From: Oscillospiraceae bacterium | GTDB taxonomy: Bacteria > Bacillota > Clostridia > Oscillospirales > Oscillospiraceae | NCBI GenBank assembly: GCA_017405545.1 | Contig: JAFRAF010000162.1 | Coordinates: forward strand, 1 to 6,702 | Length of the DNA stretch: 6,702 nt | Direction of reading: 5' to 3' | In this document: piece after piece, positions 6,084-6,702 of the stretch | Numbering within the stretch: the stretch's first letter is position 1 | Layout of the letters: each line of letters opens with the position of its first letter | The notes under the pieces: model-generated | The model's database searches: none | Told to the model about the DNA's origin: nothing | What the model saw: only the letters and a program-made list of their open reading frames with translations | Translations under genes and position numbers: made by a program

Positions 6084-6142
6084 AGTCCCACCTCCGAAAC
6101 TCCCCCGGACCGAAGCCGGTCCGGGGGAGCGGTCTGTCTTCT
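6084..6142 (-). promoter_or_regulatory. Short leader of the subtilase gene with strong hairpin before the ribosome site
   Basis: A perfect 13-bp stem (CTCCCCCGGACCG, 6100-6112, with 6117-6129; four-base loop) sits near the predicted mRNA 5' end and ends four bases before the Shine-Dalgarno GGAGGTG (6089-6095). On the minus strand it is followed by only TTT, so it is a weak candidate as a terminator. A stabilising or ribosome-access role is inferred. Confidence 0.7.
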
Positions 6143-6148
6143 GATGCA

Positions 6149-6177
6149 ATAATATCATTACATCGCTCTGACATCAA
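6149..6177 (-). promoter_or_regulatory. Sigma-A-type promoter for the subtilase gene
   Basis: On the minus strand, TTGATG (6172-6177) and TATTAT (6149-6154) are separated by 17 bases; the matches to consensus are 4 of 6 and 5 of 6. It lies in the 126-base gap after the fourth SLH gene. That gap shows no convincing terminator hairpin for the upstream gene. Confidence 0.7.
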
Positions 6178-6209
6178 TGTTTCTTTTCGGGCTTTCGCCG
6201 ATTTTGTCC

Positions 6210-6702
6210 TTATTTGCCGCAGTACTGCTCGACTATGGCGGTGACGAAGCGGGCCAGAATGGTGGAAGCCTCCATTCTCGTGGCGTCCTTCTGAGGCGCC
6301 ACCATGTTGTTGCCCACGCCGTTTATCAGGCCCATGCGCACGCAGTCGCCCACGGCTGTCTTCGCCCAGTCGCTGATCTTGTCTGCGTCGCTGAAGCTTA
6401 TGGCCGGGTTCGTCTTGTCCAGCGTCCAGCCCAGGCTGTCCAGATAGCGTATCATCAGCACGCACATCTGCTCGCGGGTCACCGGGTCGTTGGGCCCGAA
6501 GGCGGTGTCGCTGTAGCCCTTGACGATGCCCTTCTCAACGGCCCACGCCACGGACTCCATGTACCAGTCGGCCGTGAGATCCTGGAAGGTGGTCTCAGCC
6601 GCCGGCGCGGGACTGCCGGACATGCGCCACAGGACCGTCACGAACATGGCGCGTGACATGGTCACCTCCGGTGAGAACTTGCCGTCTCCCGTGCCGTTTA
6701 CC
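6210..6702 (-). CDS. SLH-domain surface protein, C-terminal part (5' truncated by window edge)
   Basis: The frame is open from the right edge to TAA at 6210-6212, giving 163 complete codons. It encodes the end of SLH1 (VNGTGDGKFSPEVTMSRAMFVTVLWR), a full SLH2 (FQDLTADWYMESVAWAVEKG through VTREQMCVLMIRY) and a full SLH3 (DKISDWAKTAVGDCVRMGLINGVG through ATRMEASTILARF), with a short tail ending YCGK. The GTG at 6663-6665 is inside SLH1 and is not a real start. It is clearly more divergent from the other three SLH regions than genes 1 and 2 are from each other. It is predicted to be exported and bound to the wall; the N-terminal functional part is outside the window. Confidence 0.92.
   Translation of the reverse strand, partial: VNGTGDGKFSPEVTMSRAMFVTVLWRMSGSPAPAAETTFQDLTADWYMESVAWAVEKGIVKGYSDTAFGPNDPVTREQMCVLMIRYLDSLGWTLDKTNPAISFSDADKISDWAKTAVGDCVRMGLINGVGNNMVAPQKDATRMEASTILARFVTAIVEQYCGK

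Noticed and set aside
6084..6158. Upstream ATG adding 25 residues to the subtilase
   Set aside because: It lies between the predicted -10 and -35 elements and would bury the signal peptide behind a charged stretch.
6004..6465. 153-codon minus-strand open frame spanning the gap between the subtilase and the fourth SLH gene
   Set aside because: It overlaps two better-supported genes in another frame, and its translation is an Arg/Gly-rich shadow.

Overview
The window looks like part of a Gram-positive Clostridia chromosome, most likely an Oscillospiraceae-type gut bacterium. The grounds are GC-rich coding sequence, strong AGGAGG-type Shine-Dalgarno sites, secreted proteins carrying triple S-layer homology (SLH) modules of the TRAM/TREQ/TRAQ type common in that group, and a hairpin-rich intergenic block. 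The family assignment is inference; no rRNA or marker gene is present.

Layout: (1) 1-468 (+) is the 3' end of an SLH protein gene, cut by the left edge. (2) 469-1173 is a 705-base gap between two convergent genes. It holds a terminator at each end and, between them, a roughly 567-base non-coding block bounded by 31-base inverted repeats and packed with hairpins, two of which resemble three-way junctions. (3) 1174-4110 (-) encodes a 978-residue exported surface protein: signal peptide, Ig-like domain, long beta-rich region, three SLH motifs and, unusually, a further 180-residue domain after them. A sigma-A-type promoter at 4282-4310 gives it a structured leader of about 165 nt. (4) 4347-6083 (-) encodes a 578-residue secreted S8 subtilase with an intact catalytic triad and three C-terminal SLH motifs, with its own promoter at 6149-6177 and a short leader containing a 13-bp hairpin. 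(5) 6210-6702 (-) is the C-terminal SLH region of a fourth protein, cut by the right edge.

All four genes therefore end in, or contain, the same three-SLH cell-wall anchor. The window is a surface-protein locus: exported proteins held non-covalently on the wall, one of them a protease that could act on neighbouring surface proteins or on external protein (inference). The first two SLH motifs of genes 1 and 2 are near-copies in inverted orientation (86% DNA identity over 264 bases by hand count), while their third motifs have diverged. The inverted similarity reappears beyond both stop codons at exactly the same distance. The intergenic block and the SLH mosaicism are the parts most worth a second look.
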